Part shown: positions 62,043 through 64,000 of the stretch, one piece after another
Layout: the number at the start of each line of letters is the position of its first letter
Position numbering within the stretch: position 1 is the first letter of the stretch
Assembly (NCBI RefSeq): GCF_027596085.1
Contig: NC_072470.1
Location: forward strand, 2,427,532 to 2,491,531
Direction of reading: 5' to 3'
Source: Anoplopoma fimbria
Lineage: Eukaryota; Chordata; Actinopteri; Perciformes; Anoplopomatidae
DNA: 64,000 nt
Notes under the pieces: generated by a model
The model's database searches: none
Told to the model about the DNA's origin: nothing
Seen by the model: only the letters and a program-made list of their open reading frames with translations
Position numbers and translations under genes: made by a program

Positions 62043-62127
<85 letters not shown>
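62027..62127. repeat. (AC)n microsatellite, about 100 bp
   Basis: An AC run with one AG interruption near 62041. An inverted repeat of unique sequence brackets it: TCCTGGTGGAGGTGTTGATG near 61870 and its reverse complement, ending ACCAGGA, at 62127-62144. Confidence 0.9.
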
Positions 62128-62159
62128 CAACACCTCCACCAGGATTTAGTAACACATAG

Positions 62160-63640
62160 CAGATATAAACAGCCCGAGGCAATAAAAAACAAAAGGAACA
62201 AAGGGATTATTGTTGACACCTCACCGGCAGGGACGTACAATAGCTTGGCATGAACACTGAGGGTATTGACGCTGAATGCTGAATATTGTTGTTTTGCAGG
62301 CAGTGCATGGGATGCGGTGTACTGATGTGTTCCCACATGGTTTTTAATTCAACACCAGTCAGGGTTTCCTCTTTCCCTCTGCAAGCCCAAACCCAGGGAC
62401 CTTTTACGACTTGCACTAATGCCAATTGGTAACTTTTCCTCCATGGAAAATGAGTTCCTTTTATGTGAGCAGGTTTTGATACCACCAAAGCAAAACATCT
62501 GCAATTTAGGAGCTCCTCTACCTCAGCGGGATATTTGGGGAATTCTTTCCACCGGTGGTTAATTTTCAACTCCATCATGGCCGCCACGTTGTACTACTAA
62601 GTGTGAACAGGCCTGAGGACAGATTCTATCTGGAGCTTTCAACTGCATCCAACAGTCTTCCTCCAAGCTGTTTGGTCAAATTAAATATTTTTGAGTTCTA
62701 GAAGGATAATAATCTTTGTCGAACTCAAAACCAGTAAAAATCCATTGGAACTACTTTTCCAAGTTATGATAGTATAGCAGTAGAATTGGTTCTGGGAAAA
62801 TATTAATAATACGATAATTAGTAGCATTACATAGTGTTCACTTCACTGTGTCTACAGGCAACATTTTCATTGTTACAAGGTAAATGTTCTTTTTAAAATA
62901 GATCTTTGTGTACAAGTTTGGAAAAATTAATAGTTTTTTTAAAAATAGATTCTTGTGTATTTAATTGTCGGACTGACAGCTGTGTGGTATTATGTCAGGC
63001 CAACAATGACGAGGTCAAGTAGAACAGTTGCAAAGGGTCGAGCTAACTGTGTAATTTGATCAGCAGGAAAGTTGGGTCAACTTGACCCGAGTGAGAAATA
63101 ATAACTTGAGCCAACAACAGTTATGGGTTGAGATAACCTTTTCAAATGTTGAATGTTTTTTACCAACATGACTTGTAAAGTGAACAAGTTGAGACTACAT
63201 ACATTTTTGAATTAGGAAAAAGCTCAGACGACTTAACATTTTGAATTGTGTGCACATTGTTTCAACTAAATAGCAATGTGAACTTACTTTTTAAGGTATG
63301 GTTATTGAATACATTTCTGAAGTTATTTTTTGCCCAATCCCTACTCTCCACTTATAATATTAGAAACTTCCAGATCATATTTTTTGGACCTATTGTTGCT
63401 AAAGCTCCAGCAACAGCTTGTACCCAAAGGTAGAAATGAAACACTATTTGTCTGACAGTGTAAGAGGATACTTGTTTGTTAATAGTACACCACTGACCTC
63501 TAGTGGCAAAAGACCAACACTGCATGCCCTCAAAATGAGTAACCAGTCTCATACTGTATGTTTGTTTACTATAGAGGCCATATCTTTTTCCAGGAATAGT
63601 TTGGCATGATGGAATAATAAAGCTCATGTTGAGTTCAATT
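62160..63640. other. Intergenic stretch, nothing recognised
   Basis: No conserved coding exon. Two decayed copies of AAAATAGATCTTTGTGTA/AAATAGATTCTTGTGTA lie at about 62896-62960. Confidence 0.45.
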
Positions 63641-63659
63641 TTTTGATATTTAAAAAAAA

Positions 63660-64000
63660 TAAAAAATAAGTAAAAAATAATATATATATATATATATATT
63701 TAAAAGAAGACATACATTTATATATATATATATTAAAGAAGACATGCATTTATATATATATTAAAGAAGACATACATTTATATATATATATATATAAAAG
63801 AAGACATACATTTATATATATATATACAAAAGACATACATTTATATATATACAAAAGAAGACATACATTTATATATATATAAAAGAAGACATACATTTAT
63901 ATATATATATATATATATATATTATAAAGAAGACATACATTTTTATATATATATATATATATATATATTTAAAAGAAGACATACATTTATATATATATAT
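63660..64000. repeat. AT-rich tandem array with AAAGAAGACATACATT units, continues past the window
   Basis: Nine units of AAAAGAAGACATACATTT are separated by (TA)n spacers of different length, so the period varies from about 25 to 45 bp. The related motif at 10515-10535 is a single copy beside a (TA)n run. The array is cut by the window end. Confidence 0.9.

Overview
The window is nuclear DNA from a ray-finned fish, probably a percomorph teleost. Three genes of the vertebrate NALF1-LIG4-IRS2 neighbourhood (human 13q33-q34) can be read, all on the minus strand and with clear vertebrate exon structure. The rest is intronic or intergenic DNA rich in (CA)n/(TG)n tracts, tRNA-derived SINEs, non-LTR retrotransposon tails and short DNA transposons. 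There is no sign of bacterial, viral or CRISPR content. The teleost assignment rests on the gene set and on repeat types I recognise from memory, not on a database search.

Layout: (1) 1-17306 appears to be intron 1 of nalf1 (FAM155A), with many dispersed repeats and no exon I can identify. (2) 17307-17981 is the first coding exon of nalf1, encoding residues 1-225 of a NALCN-channel accessory subunit. (3) 18.0-22.6 kb is intergenic and contains a 28-bp minisatellite and retrotransposon tails. (4) 22.63-27.9 kb is lig4 (DNA ligase IV). Its 910-residue CDS is in two exons split by a 442-bp intron, with a separate 5' noncoding exon at about 27.77-27.89 kb. (5) 27.9-46.5 kb is repeat-rich intergenic DNA with no recognisable coding exon. 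The genes that lie between LIG4 and IRS2 in mammals (ABHD13, TNFSF13B, MYO16) were not seen. (6) 46.55-58.77 kb is irs2 (insulin receptor substrate 2): a large exon with PH, PTB and most YxxM motifs, a second coding exon, and a last exon that adds only part of one codon, the stop and a roughly 2.5-kb 3' UTR, giving a predicted protein of 1064 residues. (7) 58.77-64.0 kb holds the irs2 5' region, a roughly 1.6-kb 32-bp minisatellite, and AT-rich tandem repeats running off the window edge.

The three genes are not a functional unit: nalf1 serves a sodium-leak channel, lig4 non-homologous end joining, and irs2 insulin/IGF signalling. Their adjacency is conserved synteny. I found no convincing new biological system. 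The most useful observations are two nested transposon insertions with exact target duplications (one with a paralogous empty site), extra short introns in lig4 and irs2 relative to mammals, the near-empty last coding exon of irs2, a strong upstream ORF ending 26 nt before the irs2 start, and the large minisatellite in the irs2 5' flank.
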